DNA of 64,000 nt from JARIHD01 sp963815935 (GCA_963815935.1 CAWFIL010000002.1:310001-374000), one strand, 5' to 3'; shown: positions 48,959-58,181, counted from the first letter of the stretch. Translations and numbers: made by a program. The notes: a model not told the origin generated them from the letters alone.

Positions 48959-49765
48959 CTAGATATCCAAGGTTATGCTAACTGGGCAATGGTCGGACCC
49001 CATAACGTTGGGGTGAATATCAGCGGCCGTTACCTTATCCTTGAGTTGCGATGATACTAGGAAGTAATCGATGCGCCAGCCAACGTTGCGCTCACGTGAT
49101 TTAGCGAACTGGCTCCACCAGGTGTAATAGCCGTTACCTTGCTTGAACATACGTAGCGTATCGACAAAGCCGGCATCCAGGAAGGCTTGGAACCCATTGC
49201 GCTCCTCGGTGGTGAAGCCCTTTTTACCTTTGTTGGGCTTGGGGTTGGCTAGGTCGTTCTCGGTGTGGGCAACATTCAGATCGCCGCAGAAAATAACCGG
49301 CTTGTGCTGTTCGAGCTGTTTGCAGTAGGCCAAAAACGCTGGGTCCCAATGCTTCTCACGCAGCGGGATACGGCTGAGGTCGTCCTTGGCGTTGGGCGTG
49401 TATACCGTTACTACGTAGAATTGCTCGTACTCAGCGGCAATAACCCGGCCTTCCTTATTGGGATCGCCGTAGGTGTCACCTTCGACCTTGTACTTGTCGA
49501 TGATCTCCTGTGAGAACCCATTGATGATGGCCAGCGGCTTTGTCTTGGTAAAAATGGCTGTGCCGGAGTAGCCCTTCTTCTCGGCGGAGTTCCAATATTC
49601 TTCGTAGTCTGGTAGGTCTATTTCGGCCTGGCCCTGCTGGGCCTTGGTTTCTTGGAGGCACAAAATATCCGGCTGCTCCTTGGCGACAAATGGCACGAAT
49701 AGTTCTTTGCGCGTGACTGCCCGGATGCCATTGACGTTCCATGAATAAATCTTGATGCTCATCAT
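48959..49765 (-). CDS. xth: Exodeoxyribonuclease III / AP endonuclease
   Basis: A 268-residue EEP-fold nuclease. IYSWNVNGIRAV, DILCLQETKAQQ (catalytic Glu), YSGTAIFTK, YTPNA, FCGDLNVAHTENDL (Asp, Asn), WWSQFAKSRERNVGWRIDYFLVS and the final GSDHCPVSI (Asp-His) are all intact. It cuts DNA at abasic sites. ATG at 49765 overlaps the TGA of the coiled-coil gene; the next codon is also ATG (49762). Confidence 0.95.
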   Translation of the reverse strand: MMSIKIYSWNVNGIRAVTRKELFVPFVAKEQPDILCLQETKAQQGQAEIDLPDYEEYWNSAEKKGYSGTAIFTKTKPLAIINGFSQEIIDKYKVEGDTYGDPNKEGRVIAAEYEQFYVVTVYTPNAKDDLSRIPLREKHWDPAFLAYCKQLEQHKPVIFCGDLNVAHTENDLANPKPNKGKKGFTTEERNGFQAFLDAGFVDTLRMFKQGNGYYTWWSQFAKSRERNVGWRIDYFLVSSQLKDKVTAADIHPNVMGSDHCPVSITLDI

Positions 49766-50226
49766 TCCCCCTGTCTTCGCTCAAGTTTACGAATACGTTG
49801 TTCTTGTTCCTGGACACGCTTGTCGTCGCTGCGGTCATCCTGCCAAATCTTTTGAGTTTCGCGCTCTAGCTTTTCGATGCGATTTTCTAGGTCGCTGATT
49901 TTGTGCACCTCTTGTTGGACGTAGGCGATTGATTCAACGGCTCGCCTGATCTCTTCTCTGGTCTGGCGGTGTGAATCAGATAAACTGCGTAGCGTGTCGT
50001 TGATCTCACCGCGGATTCGTAAGAGGTCGTTGGTATCATTTCGTACCTGGTTGTGTGATTCGGTCAGGCTGCGAACGTGCGTGTGAATTGTTTTGTGGTT
50101 ATTATTTAGTTCCTGGATGCTAGCGTACAGACGCTGCTGGTATTCGACGACTGTTTTCAGATCGCTCCGCGATGCAAAAATGCGTCGCAGGGACTCCAGT
50201 ATCTCCGGATCATTCACCTCTGACAT
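49762..50226 (-). CDS. Coiled-coil protein of unknown function
   Basis: A 154-residue protein that is almost wholly coiled coil: heptads run from LKTVVEYQQRLYASIQELNNN to the end (QQEVHKISDLENRIEKLERETQKI). Highly charged, no membrane helix. TAGAAT lies 6 bases before the ATG, suggesting a leaderless mRNA. It overlaps the exonuclease start by 4 bases. Function unknown; a structural or DNA-binding role is possible. Confidence 0.8.
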   Translation of the reverse strand: MSEVNDPEILESLRRIFASRSDLKTVVEYQQRLYASIQELNNNHKTIHTHVRSLTESHNQVRNDTNDLLRIRGEINDTLRSLSDSHRQTREEIRRAVESIAYVQQEVHKISDLENRIEKLERETQKIWQDDRSDDKRVQEQEQRIRKLERRQGE

Positions 50227-50335
50227 GTCTGTATTCTATCATCCGATGCTTCGGTTTGCCCCTACAAATATTCTGGCATTTACCCAAGATGTCTGGTAGT
50301 CTATGGGCGAAATAAAGAAAAAGAATGGAGCGACC

Positions 50336-51043
50336 ATGGGCTATAAGCGCGTACTACTCAAGATATCTGGAGAGCAATTGTCTGGCAAGCACGATGTGGG
50401 CATCGATACGGAGATTGCTATCTATCTGGCCCAAGAGTGTGCCAAAGTCGTACAAGCTGGTTGCCAGCTTGTTTTAGTAGTTGGGGGCGGTAATGTAGTG
50501 CGCGGCGCTGAGATTGCCGGACATGGCATCAAGCGTGTAACCGCTGACCACATGGGCATGCTCTCGTGCCTAATGAACGCCATGGCCCTAACCGACATCT
50601 TTGAATTCAACGGCGTAAAAACCCGCTGTATGAGTAACATCTTCGCTGACCAAGTTGCCGAAGCCTACTCCTTCCGTCTGGCCGAAAAGCATCTGAGCCG
50701 AGACCGAGTGGTCATCGTGGCTGGTGGCATCGGCCGGCCGTACTTTACGACTGACACTGGCGCGATCAACATTGCCCTCGAGCTGAGCTGTGACACCGTG
50801 CTCAAGGCCACTAAGGTCGACGGTGTCTATGATAAAGACCCCGCCAAGTATGACGACGCTGTTAAGCTAGATAGCCTGACATTACAGGAAGCAGTCGAGA
50901 ATCCGCAGATCAAAGTCATGGACAAAGCCGCACTTGGCCTGGCCGTCGAACAGCATATGCCTGTGGTCGTATTTGACCCAATGAAGCCCGACAATATTGT
51001 CAAGGTTATCCAGGGCGAAAACATTGGCACTAAGGTTTCTTAA
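50336..51043 (+). CDS. pyrH: UMP kinase
   Basis: A 235-residue amino-acid-kinase-fold enzyme that makes UDP from UMP. YKRVLLKISGEQLSG, LVVGGGNVVRGA, VTADHMGML, NIFADQVAEAYS, IVAGGIGRPYFTTDTGA and KATKVDGVYDKDPAKY are diagnostic. The ATG at 50336 has GGAG 6 bases upstream and gives the usual M-x-YKR start; an upstream in-frame ATG at 50303 would add 11 residues. Its stop shares TTAA with the convergent methyltransferase gene. Confidence 0.96.
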   Translation: MGYKRVLLKISGEQLSGKHDVGIDTEIAIYLAQECAKVVQAGCQLVLVVGGGNVVRGAEIAGHGIKRVTADHMGMLSCLMNAMALTDIFEFNGVKTRCMSNIFADQVAEAYSFRLAEKHLSRDRVVIVAGGIGRPYFTTDTGAINIALELSCDTVLKATKVDGVYDKDPAKYDDAVKLDSLTLQEAVENPQIKVMDKAALGLAVEQHMPVVVFDPMKPDNIVKVIQGENIGTKVS

Positions 51044-51681
51044 TACCTAGTACGTACGTTCACCGATATAACGCACCAGGTGGTGGACGCCCTTGATGCT
51101 GTCTTTATAGGTCTCACCATTATTGTCGACGATCTTGCTCTGGAACGCGGTGGTAAATGCCAGGACCGATTCGGGGCTGAGCTCGTATGCTCTACCTGGT
51201 AAAAATCGGATTCTATGGGGCTGCCAGTGCCGTACTCGGGATCGCTAGTGGAGTTGACTAAAAAGGCCAGTATGCCGCCGGGCCGCAGCACGCGGGCGAT
51301 TTCGTCGAATACGTGTTGGGTTGTAGTGCTGTCAAAATAATGCAGCGCTAAATGCGAATACACGATGTCAAATGACTTATCCTCAAACGGAAATGGCTGG
51401 CGCATGTCAAGCTGCTTAAACTCTACACGGTCCTTGATGTCGGAGGACACTTTGCGTTTGTCGATGTCCATGGCGGTCTGTTCTAGGTCGGTCGAGGTAA
51501 CCTCGTAGCCATACTCGGCAAAGAACCGGCTGTCTTGCCCGAGGCCGGCACCAAGTTCGAGCAGTTTGCCTCGTGACGGAAAGAACTCAACCGCTTGAGC
51601 GGCAAAGAGCGACGGTTTGTCGATCCAGTCCTGTGTTTTGTAGTGTTTGTGCAAGTCTGACCAAAAAGTCGGGTTGTTCAT
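51040..51681 (-). pseudogene. Class I SAM methyltransferase with a C-terminal frameshift
   Basis: From ATG 51681 (MNNPTFWSDLHKHYK) the protein has a normal SAM fold: KLLELGAGLGQDSRFF, TSTDLEQTAMD, FDIVYSHLALHYF and IARVLRPGGILAFLVNS. After about residue 175 the frame ends in an Arg/Ser-rich sequence (RSWHLPPRSRARSSTIM). In another frame the same bases read AYELSPESVLAFTTAFQSKIV and continue to HHLVRYIGERTY, ending at 51047, which is far more protein-like. A one-base loss near 51190-51205 explains this. It could be a true mutation or a sequence error. Confidence 0.75.
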
Positions 51682-51760
51682 AGTGGTGGTATGCCCTTCC
51701 GGGTATAGAGATTTGTATAGGCTCAGTATAGCGCCATGCGCGCCCAAAAGCACTCCGCCG

Positions 51761-52396
51761 TTATACTTCGATCGACTCTCCGGCGGGGAGGTGCTTAAAC
51801 GTGGTGTGGTTTTTCTGGCAGACGCCGCTTAGCCATTGCTCCATCATGCTGTCGCCCAATTCGGACTGCAGCGCGTTATGTGTGGGGACGCATAGCTTGG
51901 GCTTGGTGGCGTCGATAAAGTCGATGACATCGCCGACTTTGAGCCACGGGCCGTTAGTGGGAGCTAACAGGACTTTGGGTGATATGTCGGGTGTATCGAA
52001 TGAGTCGCCCGGATAGTAGATCGTCTCGTTAATCAGTACCCCAACATTTGGAACGCGTGGGATAGTCTTGTGGAACAAGGCATGCTGTTTGCCAAAGAAC
52101 CGGAACGAAAAGCTGCCAGCATGCAAGGTCTCGCCAGGTACCGCGGTGGTGGCGTCTATGTCACCAAGCTGCTCGGCAATACCTTCGGCTACAAATAATT
52201 CGATGTCCGGGTTTGCGGCAACAATTTTGTTGATGTGCTCTAGTTGAAAGTGATCAGGGTGTTCGTGGGTAATGATTAGTGCAACGAGGTTGGAGATATC
52301 GGGTAGTGTCGTTACAAACACCCCGGGATCGATGATAATCTGCTGGCCTTTATCTTCGATAACGACGCAGGCATGGTTGTATTTGGTTAGCTTCAT
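51761..52396 (-). CDS. Metallo-beta-lactamase-fold hydrolase (UlaG-like)
   Basis: A 211-residue MBL-fold protein: KYNHACVVIEDKGQQIIIDPG, then ITHEHPDHF with the His-x-His-x-Asp-His metal motif, and YYPGDSFD and CVPTHNAL later. It resembles the UlaG/DUF-type L-ascorbate lactonase-like group common in small genomes; the substrate is unknown. ATG 52396 follows GGGGGA by 3 bases and an in-frame TTG by one codon. tRNA-Ser lies just upstream on the same strand. Confidence 0.88.
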   Translation of the reverse strand: MKLTKYNHACVVIEDKGQQIIIDPGVFVTTLPDISNLVALIITHEHPDHFQLEHINKIVAANPDIELFVAEGIAEQLGDIDATTAVPGETLHAGSFSFRFFGKQHALFHKTIPRVPNVGVLINETIYYPGDSFDTPDISPKVLLAPTNGPWLKVGDVIDFIDATKPKLCVPTHNALQSELGDSMMEQWLSGVCQKNHTTFKHLPAGESIEV

Positions 52397-52430
52397 CAAT
52401 CCCCCTTAGCACGTCTGTGCTGGTTTCATT

Positions 52431-52520
52431 TGGCGGAGAGAGCGGGATTCGAACCCGCGATACGGTTGCCCGTATACACACTTTCCAGGCGTGCTCCTTC
52501 AACCACTCGGACACCTCTCC
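52431..52520 (-). tRNA. tRNA-Ser (anticodon GGA)
   Basis: A 90-base class II tRNA with encoded CCA. On the - strand it starts GGAGAGG, has anticodon loop CTGGAAA (GGA), a long variable arm (ACGGG/CCGT-type pairing) and T arm GCGGG-TTCGAAT-CCCGC. TATAAT at 52538-52543 lies 17 bases upstream. Confidence 0.95.
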
Positions 52521-52641
52521 ATCTGGTGATAGCTGACATTATACCTTAAATCGCCCTACTTGCGTAGGTGCTGAAGGTTGCGGATGCAGGGAGTGAATAA
52601 ATTACTACGTTAGTTGCTTGCAGCATGCGCAAATAAGAGGT

Positions 52642-52647
52642 TACACT
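52642..52647 (+). promoter_or_regulatory. -10 box TACACT, leaderless ABC ATPase start
   Basis: TACACT ends 8 bases before the ATG at 52656; no ribosome binding site. Confidence 0.5.
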
Positions 52648-52655
52648 TTCTTTAG

Positions 52656-53546
52656 ATGCCCCTGATCGAACTTAAAGACGTTAGCAAACTATATGGCTTC
52701 GGTGATGCCACAACTCTGGCACTAGACGAGGTCTCGTTAACGATTGAAGAAAATGAGTTCATTGCGGTTATGGGCCCTAGCGGCTGCGGCAAATCAACCC
52801 TAATGAATATTATTGGCCTGCTCGACCGGCCGACGCACGGTGACTACCTACTGCGCACTAGGCATGTGTCAAAACTGCGCCAAGGCCAACGAGCCAAGAT
52901 CCGCCGTGACACGGTAGGTTTCATCTTTCAGTCATTTAACCTTTTGCCAAAACTGACTGTGCTAGAAAATGTCGCCCTACCTCTGGTCTATAAGGGTGTA
53001 TCGGTCCGTCGGCGCATCAAGCAGGCCAGTGACATGCTGGAGCGCATTGGTTTACGTGATCGAGAGTTCTATTACCCTCGCCATTTAAGCGGCGGCCAAG
53101 CACAATGTGCGGCAATTGCCCGAGCGCTTATCAACAATCCTAGTATTATTATTGCCGATGAGCCTACCGGCAATCTGGATAGTTCCAGCAGCCGCCTGGT
53201 TATGGAGCTGCTCAGCGATATCCACAAGATGGGCAACACCATCCTGTTCGTAACCCACAACCCCGAGCTAACGCGTTATGCAACTCGCGTGGTATACATG
53301 CATGACGGTGCGATTATCCACGACGAGCAGACGGCAATCGGCGAAGTCGCCGCTACCGCCAAGCGAATTATGTTTACTGTCCCCGCCAAAACAGAGGAAG
53401 ACGACCTGGCTGGTGTATCGGTACTAATGAAGCATGTCCCTGACGCAACTCAAGACGAGCCTGTTCCCAAAGTAACCAAGAAAGAGACGAAGGCCAAAAA
53501 GAAGACAGCCAAAAAAACACGGCGTACTCGAGGTACTGCCAAATGA
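52656..53546 (+). CDS. ABC transporter ATPase, MacB/LolD type
   Basis: A 296-residue ATP-binding subunit. Walker A GPSGCGKST, Q loop FQSFNLLPKLTVLENV, signature LSGGQAQCAAIARAL, Walker B IIIADEPTGNLD and the switch His (FVTHNPEL) are all present. The last 60 residues are a Lys-rich tail (KKETKAKKKTAKKTRR) not seen in most homologues. It overlaps the permease gene by 4 bases. With it, the pair forms a mechanotransmission-type exporter or extraction pump; no MacA-like adaptor is nearby. Confidence 0.94.
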   Translation: MPLIELKDVSKLYGFGDATTLALDEVSLTIEENEFIAVMGPSGCGKSTLMNIIGLLDRPTHGDYLLRTRHVSKLRQGQRAKIRRDTVGFIFQSFNLLPKLTVLENVALPLVYKGVSVRRRIKQASDMLERIGLRDREFYYPRHLSGGQAQCAAIARALINNPSIIIADEPTGNLDSSSSRLVMELLSDIHKMGNTILFVTHNPELTRYATRVVYMHDGAIIHDEQTAIGEVAATAKRIMFTVPAKTEEDDLAGVSVLMKHVPDATQDEPVPKVTKKETKAKKKTAKKTRRTRGTAK

Positions 53547-54778
53547 GCAGCATGAACCGCGGCAATATCCGCATGGCGTTGGCGAGTGTTCGCAACGCTA
53601 AATGGCGCAGTATGCTGACGATGCTTGGAGTGATTATTGGTATCGTATCGGTGGTTATGGTGGTTGGCATCGGTGAGGGTGTTAAGCAGGAGATTGCTCA
53701 CCAAGTCGACCAGTTTGGCAAAGACCTGATCACTGTGCGTCCAGGTAACGTCAAAACGGACCGCGGGCATACCATTACTAGCACAGACTTACTCTTTGGG
53801 CTTAATAGCGTGAGTGGGCTAACGACACGTGATCTGACGACTATTAAAAAAGCTGACCATGTGCGTATTGCCGCCCCCTTGAGCGTAGTGCCGGGTTCTG
53901 TTCGGTCTGGCAACCGTAAGCTCGAGCAAAGCCTGGTGATCGGCACCAATGCTGATCTGCCCGCGGCCCTCGACCGCAGTGTGCCATACGGCGATTTCTT
54001 CTCGGCCAAAGATGAAGACGCCAACGTTGCCATCATCGGTCGCCACGTTGCTCAAACTTTATTTGACGACTATGTGCCCCTCGGACAGAGTTTCACCTTC
54101 CGCGGCTATACCTTCATCGTGCGTGGTATGTTCGATGATTTTAAGACCACCCCGCTCTCACCTGCGGCCAACTTCAACGATGCCATATTCATCCCCTATA
54201 AAGTTGCCAAGAAGCTTACTGGCGACAGCATCCAGATGTACAGCATCCTGGTCAAGCCAGATCGTCCCGCTAACACCCAGGCAGCCATTACTTCTATGAA
54301 TGCCCTGTTGCTCAAAGCCCACGGCGACGAGAAGGACTTTAGCGTCTTGAACGAGAAAGATAATTTGGCTGCTAGTGGTGACGCTCTGAGCCTGATTACT
54401 ACGATGATTGCGGCCGTTGCGGCTATTTCGTTGCTTGTTGGTGGTGTCGGGATTATGAACATTATGCTCGCCTCAGTTACGGAGCGTACGCACGAGATTG
54501 GTGTCCGCAAGGCTATTGGTGCCACGAATCGCCAGATTCTTAATCAGTTTGTTATGGAGTCTGCTGTCCTCAGTTTAGTCGGCGGGGTTGTGGGTGTGGC
54601 TATCTCGCTCGTCAGCGTATTATTGCTCCGCGTCTACACAAGCCTTAAGCCGGTTGTCTCGTGGGAGGCGATTCTTGTAGCTACAAGTGCATCGCTCATC
54701 ATTGGTCTGATATTTGGTGTAACGCCGGCCATCAAGGCGGCACGCAAAGACCCTATCGAAGCCCTCCGCCACGACTGA
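53543..54778 (+). CDS. ABC transporter permease, MacB/FtsX type
   Basis: A 411-residue permease with the MacB layout: helix 1 near residues 25-45 (SMLTMLGVIIGIVSVVMVVG), a large outer domain of about 220 residues, then three helices from MIAAVAAISLLVGGVGIMNIMLASVTERTHEIGVRKAIGA to the end. The signature NIMLASVTERTHEIGVRKAIGAT is intact. It couples cytoplasmic ATP hydrolysis to movement of the outer domain, in antibiotic export or lipoprotein release. Confidence 0.94.
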   Translation: MSSMNRGNIRMALASVRNAKWRSMLTMLGVIIGIVSVVMVVGIGEGVKQEIAHQVDQFGKDLITVRPGNVKTDRGHTITSTDLLFGLNSVSGLTTRDLTTIKKADHVRIAAPLSVVPGSVRSGNRKLEQSLVIGTNADLPAALDRSVPYGDFFSAKDEDANVAIIGRHVAQTLFDDYVPLGQSFTFRGYTFIVRGMFDDFKTTPLSPAANFNDAIFIPYKVAKKLTGDSIQMYSILVKPDRPANTQAAITSMNALLLKAHGDEKDFSVLNEKDNLAASGDALSLITTMIAAVAAISLLVGGVGIMNIMLASVTERTHEIGVRKAIGATNRQILNQFVMESAVLSLVGGVVGVAISLVSVLLLRVYTSLKPVVSWEAILVATSASLIIGLIFGVTPAIKAARKDPIEALRHD

Positions 54779-54783
54779 GCCCA

Positions 54784-54900
54784 AGGAGCCTTTCCCGCTA
54801 AGCCCACCAAAAAGTACGCGAACCTCCAATGGCATAGAGTATCGGTTCGCTCGCGCACTATAGGCGAGCCTTTTTAGTGGGCTTAGCGGGAAAGGCTCCT
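54784..54900. repeat. 31-bp inverted repeat with inner hairpin
   Basis: The arms 54784-54814 and 54870-54900 are inverted copies with 30 of 31 bases matching (one C-A mismatch). In the 55-base loop GCGAACC (54818-54824) pairs with GGTTCGC (54844-54850). The structure fills the whole space between the permease stop (54778) and the Nramp stop (54910). There is no outside T-run, so it is far larger than a terminator needs to be. Confidence 0.9.
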
Positions 54901-54909
54901 GTCCTTGTC

Positions 54910-56304
54910 CTATAGGAATAGTGAGACGACAGCTGCGATGCTAGCGACTAACATTAGCAGGAAGACCAGCCAACCAAGGATAGTTGTAAGGCGATGATTG
55001 GTCCACCGACCCATAACTTTCTTGTTGCTGCTAATTAGTACGATGAGTAGCAGGATGATAGGTGCGACTACCGCATTGCCAACAGCTGCGTAAATAAGCG
55101 CCTTGATGGGGTCGATGCCAATGAAGTTAATACCCAACCCAACGACCATAGAGATAATGATGATGCCGTAGAAAGCATAGGCTTGCTGCAGGTTACGATA
55201 TAGCCCTTCTTTCCATCCAAAGCTCTCCGCCAAGGCGTAAGAGCTTGAGCCGGCCAATACAGGTATGGCCAGTAAGCCGGTACCGATAATGCCAATGGCG
55301 AATAAGAAATAGGTAGCGTTGCCTGCAAATGGGCGTAGCGCCTCTGCTGCCTGCGCCGCCGAAGTAATCTCGGTTATGCCGTGCTTGTAAAGGATACCTC
55401 CACATGCTGCGATGATGAAGAACATTACTACATTAGACAAAAACATCCCCGACCATACGTCGATGCGCATTCTTTTGATCTCGGATGGTTCAGTAGCGGC
55501 GCGTCGTAGACGCACCGTGGTCTTGCCAGACAATATCTTCTCTTCTACCTCTTGCGAGGTCTGCCAGAAAAACAAGTAAGGCGAGATGGTTGTGCCGAGT
55601 ATGGCCGACAACAAAATGATGTGATCTTTGGTAAATGACATATGCGGTACGAACGCGTGTCTTGCAACGTCGCTCCAATTGAGGTGCGCCAATATCGACG
55701 ACAATATGTAAGACAGCAAGACTAGCGCTAGCCATTTGAGGTATCGCGCGTACTTGACGTAAGGCGTAAATATCTGCAATAACAAACTAAAGGCCGCAAA
55801 GCCGACTACTAGGAGTGTAAAATTGAACTGAGGATACAGTAGCTGCATGGCTTTGGCCATAGCACCCAAATCGGCACCTATGTTAAAGGTATTGGCGGCA
55901 AATAGCAGAATGGTGCAAACGTATAGCACACGGCGCGAGAAAAAGACCCGGATATTGTGGGCGAGTCCCCTGCCCGTTACCATGCCTATGCGGGCACACA
56001 TTTCTTGCACAACTGCCATGAGCGGAAAAGTCCATGCAGAAAGCCACAAGAAGTTAAAGCCGAACTGCGAACCTGTTTGCGAATAGGTGGCGATACCTGA
56101 TGGGTCATCGTCGGAAGCGCCGGTAGTAAGCCCTGGCCCTAGCATGTGCCAGTAGTCCTTGGTGCGACGAACAACCGGCGAGTTGATGCCTGGAGTGATC
56201 ACTTTATCTCGAACTACCTCAGTGGCTAATACGGTACGAGCCAGTACTAGTGCAGGTGCCTCAGCGGTTCGTGTAAAAATATCTTTCTGTTTAGGCGCGG
56301 ACAT
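54910..56304 (-). CDS. Nramp-family divalent metal transporter
   Basis: A 464-residue protein with about eleven helices. The first-helix signature is LGPGLTTGASDDDPSGIATYS; standard Nramp has DPGN, here DPSG, which marks the divergent Nramp-related group. The sixth-helix region reads AEAL..., and QEMCARIGMVTGRGLAHNI follows helix 2-3 as usual. The metal may be Mn, Fe or Mg; the missing Asn makes classical Mn specificity uncertain. ATG 56304 (MSAPKQKD) is preferred to TTG 56319. Convergent with the ABC permease across the 31-bp repeat. Confidence 0.88.
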   Translation of the reverse strand: MSAPKQKDIFTRTAEAPALVLARTVLATEVVRDKVITPGINSPVVRRTKDYWHMLGPGLTTGASDDDPSGIATYSQTGSQFGFNFLWLSAWTFPLMAVVQEMCARIGMVTGRGLAHNIRVFFSRRVLYVCTILLFAANTFNIGADLGAMAKAMQLLYPQFNFTLLVVGFAAFSLLLQIFTPYVKYARYLKWLALVLLSYILSSILAHLNWSDVARHAFVPHMSFTKDHIILLSAILGTTISPYLFFWQTSQEVEEKILSGKTTVRLRRAATEPSEIKRMRIDVWSGMFLSNVVMFFIIAACGGILYKHGITEITSAAQAAEALRPFAGNATYFLFAIGIIGTGLLAIPVLAGSSSYALAESFGWKEGLYRNLQQAYAFYGIIIISMVVGLGINFIGIDPIKALIYAAVGNAVVAPIILLLIVLISSNKKVMGRWTNHRLTTILGWLVFLLMLVASIAAVVSLFL

Positions 56305-56373
56305 GGATGCCCATTTCAAGACCTTATGCAGCTAATTGTAGCAGAAATGCTTATGCTAACAGCATATTTTGAT

Positions 56374-56985
56374 TTAAAAGCCGAGTTTTGGCCCGTAATA
56401 GTACCAGAACTGATTGAGGATAAGGCCCAGAATGATCAAGAACCATAAAATAAGTAGATCTAGGTGGTGCTGCCGCGCGAAAGCTGCCACTCGTGCTGCT
56501 CTGCCGGTCAAAACTACGTGCTTTTCCTGAATGTTATATAGCGTCACGTACCAGAAAGTTATAATGGTCATGACCCAGACCACCATACAGAATGGGCATA
56601 GCGAGTGTATGCGGTACAGGCTGTTGTACGCCAGCCAAAGCACAAACAGTACGCCTCCCGATGCCCCGGCCTGCAGCCCCAACCAGAACCAGCGCTTAAA
56701 CTTAGCTCCCGCCAAGATGGTTACGCCAACAGTGACAAGCACGCTAAATGCAGCCAACCCCATAAAGCTATTGTCGAAGCCAAAGGCTTCCGCTTGTTTG
56801 GAATCCATAACCGATCCGCAGCTGAGCACTGGATTGAGGTCGCATATCGGCTTGAAGTTGGGATTTTTGAGTACTTCCATTTTGTCGACTGTTAGGTTAA
56901 ACGAACACAACAGACCGACTGTGCCAGCAATAATAAGTATCCAGGGTAATGCTTTAGTAAGGGTAGTGCCTTTGAAGTATTTCAT
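56374..56985 (-). CDS. VKOR-family disulfide-forming membrane protein
   Basis: A 203-residue protein with four to five helices. The active-site CxxC is in CPFCMVVW, and the loop cysteines in PICDLNPVLSCGSVM are present. It reoxidises a periplasmic thiol oxidase (DsbA-like) with quinone. No DsbA domain is fused, and none is adjacent. A 14-base gap separates it from the protease gene upstream, so they are probably one operon. Its presence fits the several exported proteins here that have paired Cys. Confidence 0.92.
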   Translation of the reverse strand: MKYFKGTTLTKALPWILIIAGTVGLLCSFNLTVDKMEVLKNPNFKPICDLNPVLSCGSVMDSKQAEAFGFDNSFMGLAAFSVLVTVGVTILAGAKFKRWFWLGLQAGASGGVLFVLWLAYNSLYRIHSLCPFCMVVWVMTIITFWYVTLYNIQEKHVVLTGRAARVAAFARQHHLDLLILWFLIILGLILNQFWYYYGPKLGF

Positions 56986-56999
56986 AATTTCCTCTTATT

Positions 57000-58181
57000 C
57001 TACTCCGTGCAGCTGCCAGTGCCTACGGTTTGGTGGTTGTTCTTTGCCTGGTTGAACTCGTCGATGACCTGATTCATAGCCAGGGCGTAACCTACTTTGT
57101 CGTAGGTGGTTGACTCGGCGAATACAATGCCGATGACCTGGCTGTTCTTGTCTATCAGTGGGCCACCGGAATTACCAGGCTTAATGTCGGCCTTAATCGA
57201 GTAGACCCCGCGTTCCGTCTCGCCTTGATTGTAAATGTCTCGGCCCCGGGCGTTGAACGAATCTAGAACCGTGGCAGGCTTGGCGGTGAAGCCTCCTCCT
57301 CCGGGATACCCTAGGGCTGCGGCTGGCGTGCCGGCATCGACAGGGGCCCCCAACATTGCAAGCGGTCTTCCGGACAGGTTGCTCGTACGCAGGACGGCCA
57401 AGTCTAAATTGGGGTCGAACCAGATGACGCTCGTGCTGTGTTTGCCGTTGGCGTCGATCACGTACGGTTGTTTGACGCCGGCTACTACGTGAGCGTTAGT
57501 TACGACCATGCCAGTATCGGCCACAAAGCCTGAACCTTCGCTGATTCCGCCACAGCTCACGCCTTCAATTTTGACGACCGAATCTCGATCTTGCGTAACG
57601 GCCGAATCCAAATCGCCGATGGATGGCAGCGGTGTGCTGGTGTCGATTTTTGGCTCAAGCCCCGCGAAGACATTCGGGATGCCGTTTGGGTCGATTAGGT
57701 GACCGAGCTTGGTTACGATCTGTGGAGCTGCCGGCAGCGACTTGTTCATCTGTGCGATGATTACTGATGATCTGGTCTGTCTTTGTAACGCCTGTATGGG
57801 CACGTTTGTAAAGATGGCTGCGATTAGCCAAACGGTTACAAGCAGAGTTACTCCGGCCACTATGGAGCCAACTGCCCGGTCTGCCCGGTCAAGTAGTTTG
57901 AGCCGTTTGGCGCGTTCGATACGTTGCCTGAGCAACATACCAACGTATTCGCAGCCCGCGGAAAGCACGCCGATACATGTGGCGATAATTACGAGCGCTA
58001 GCAGTGCCTTGATGGCCGGTGTATGCGCCAGGTGGATTACCTTTCCTTGTATAAAGACTCCCAAGAATAGCCCCGCAATCAAACCAATTGTCGAGAACGC
58101 CTGACGCAGCACTCCAAGCTCTACGCCTCGAATGAGGGAAGTAATAAAGAATAAGATGATACAGACATCTATCAAGTTCAT
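57000..58181 (-). CDS. MarP-like membrane serine protease (CvpA plus trypsin-like domain)
   Basis: A 393-residue protein. The first 150 residues hold four helices of a CvpA-like domain (MNLIDVCIILFFITSLIRG; LVIIATCIGVLSAGCEY). A chymotrypsin-fold domain follows with the triad His in VVTNAHVVAGV, Asp in NLDLAVLRT and Ser in IKPGNSGGPLID. This is the architecture of mycobacterial MarP, a periplasmic protease involved in acid and oxidative stress. Two Cys flank the protease domain. Its stop overlaps no gene; its start overlaps the upstream flippase-like gene by 4 bases. Confidence 0.92.
   Translation of the reverse strand: MNLIDVCIILFFITSLIRGVELGVLRQAFSTIGLIAGLFLGVFIQGKVIHLAHTPAIKALLALVIIATCIGVLSAGCEYVGMLLRQRIERAKRLKLLDRADRAVGSIVAGVTLLVTVWLIAAIFTNVPIQALQRQTRSSVIIAQMNKSLPAAPQIVTKLGHLIDPNGIPNVFAGLEPKIDTSTPLPSIGDLDSAVTQDRDSVVKIEGVSCGGISEGSGFVADTGMVVTNAHVVAGVKQPYVIDANGKHSTSVIWFDPNLDLAVLRTSNLSGRPLAMLGAPVDAGTPAAALGYPGGGGFTAKPATVLDSFNARGRDIYNQGETERGVYSIKADIKPGNSGGPLIDKNSQVIGIVFAESTTYDKVGYALAMNQVIDEFNQAKNNHQTVGTGSCTE

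Noticed and set aside
54784..54900. Inverted repeat as a CRISPR unit or IS end pair
   Set aside because: There is only one copy of each arm, no spacer series and no transposase frame between the arms (55 bases).
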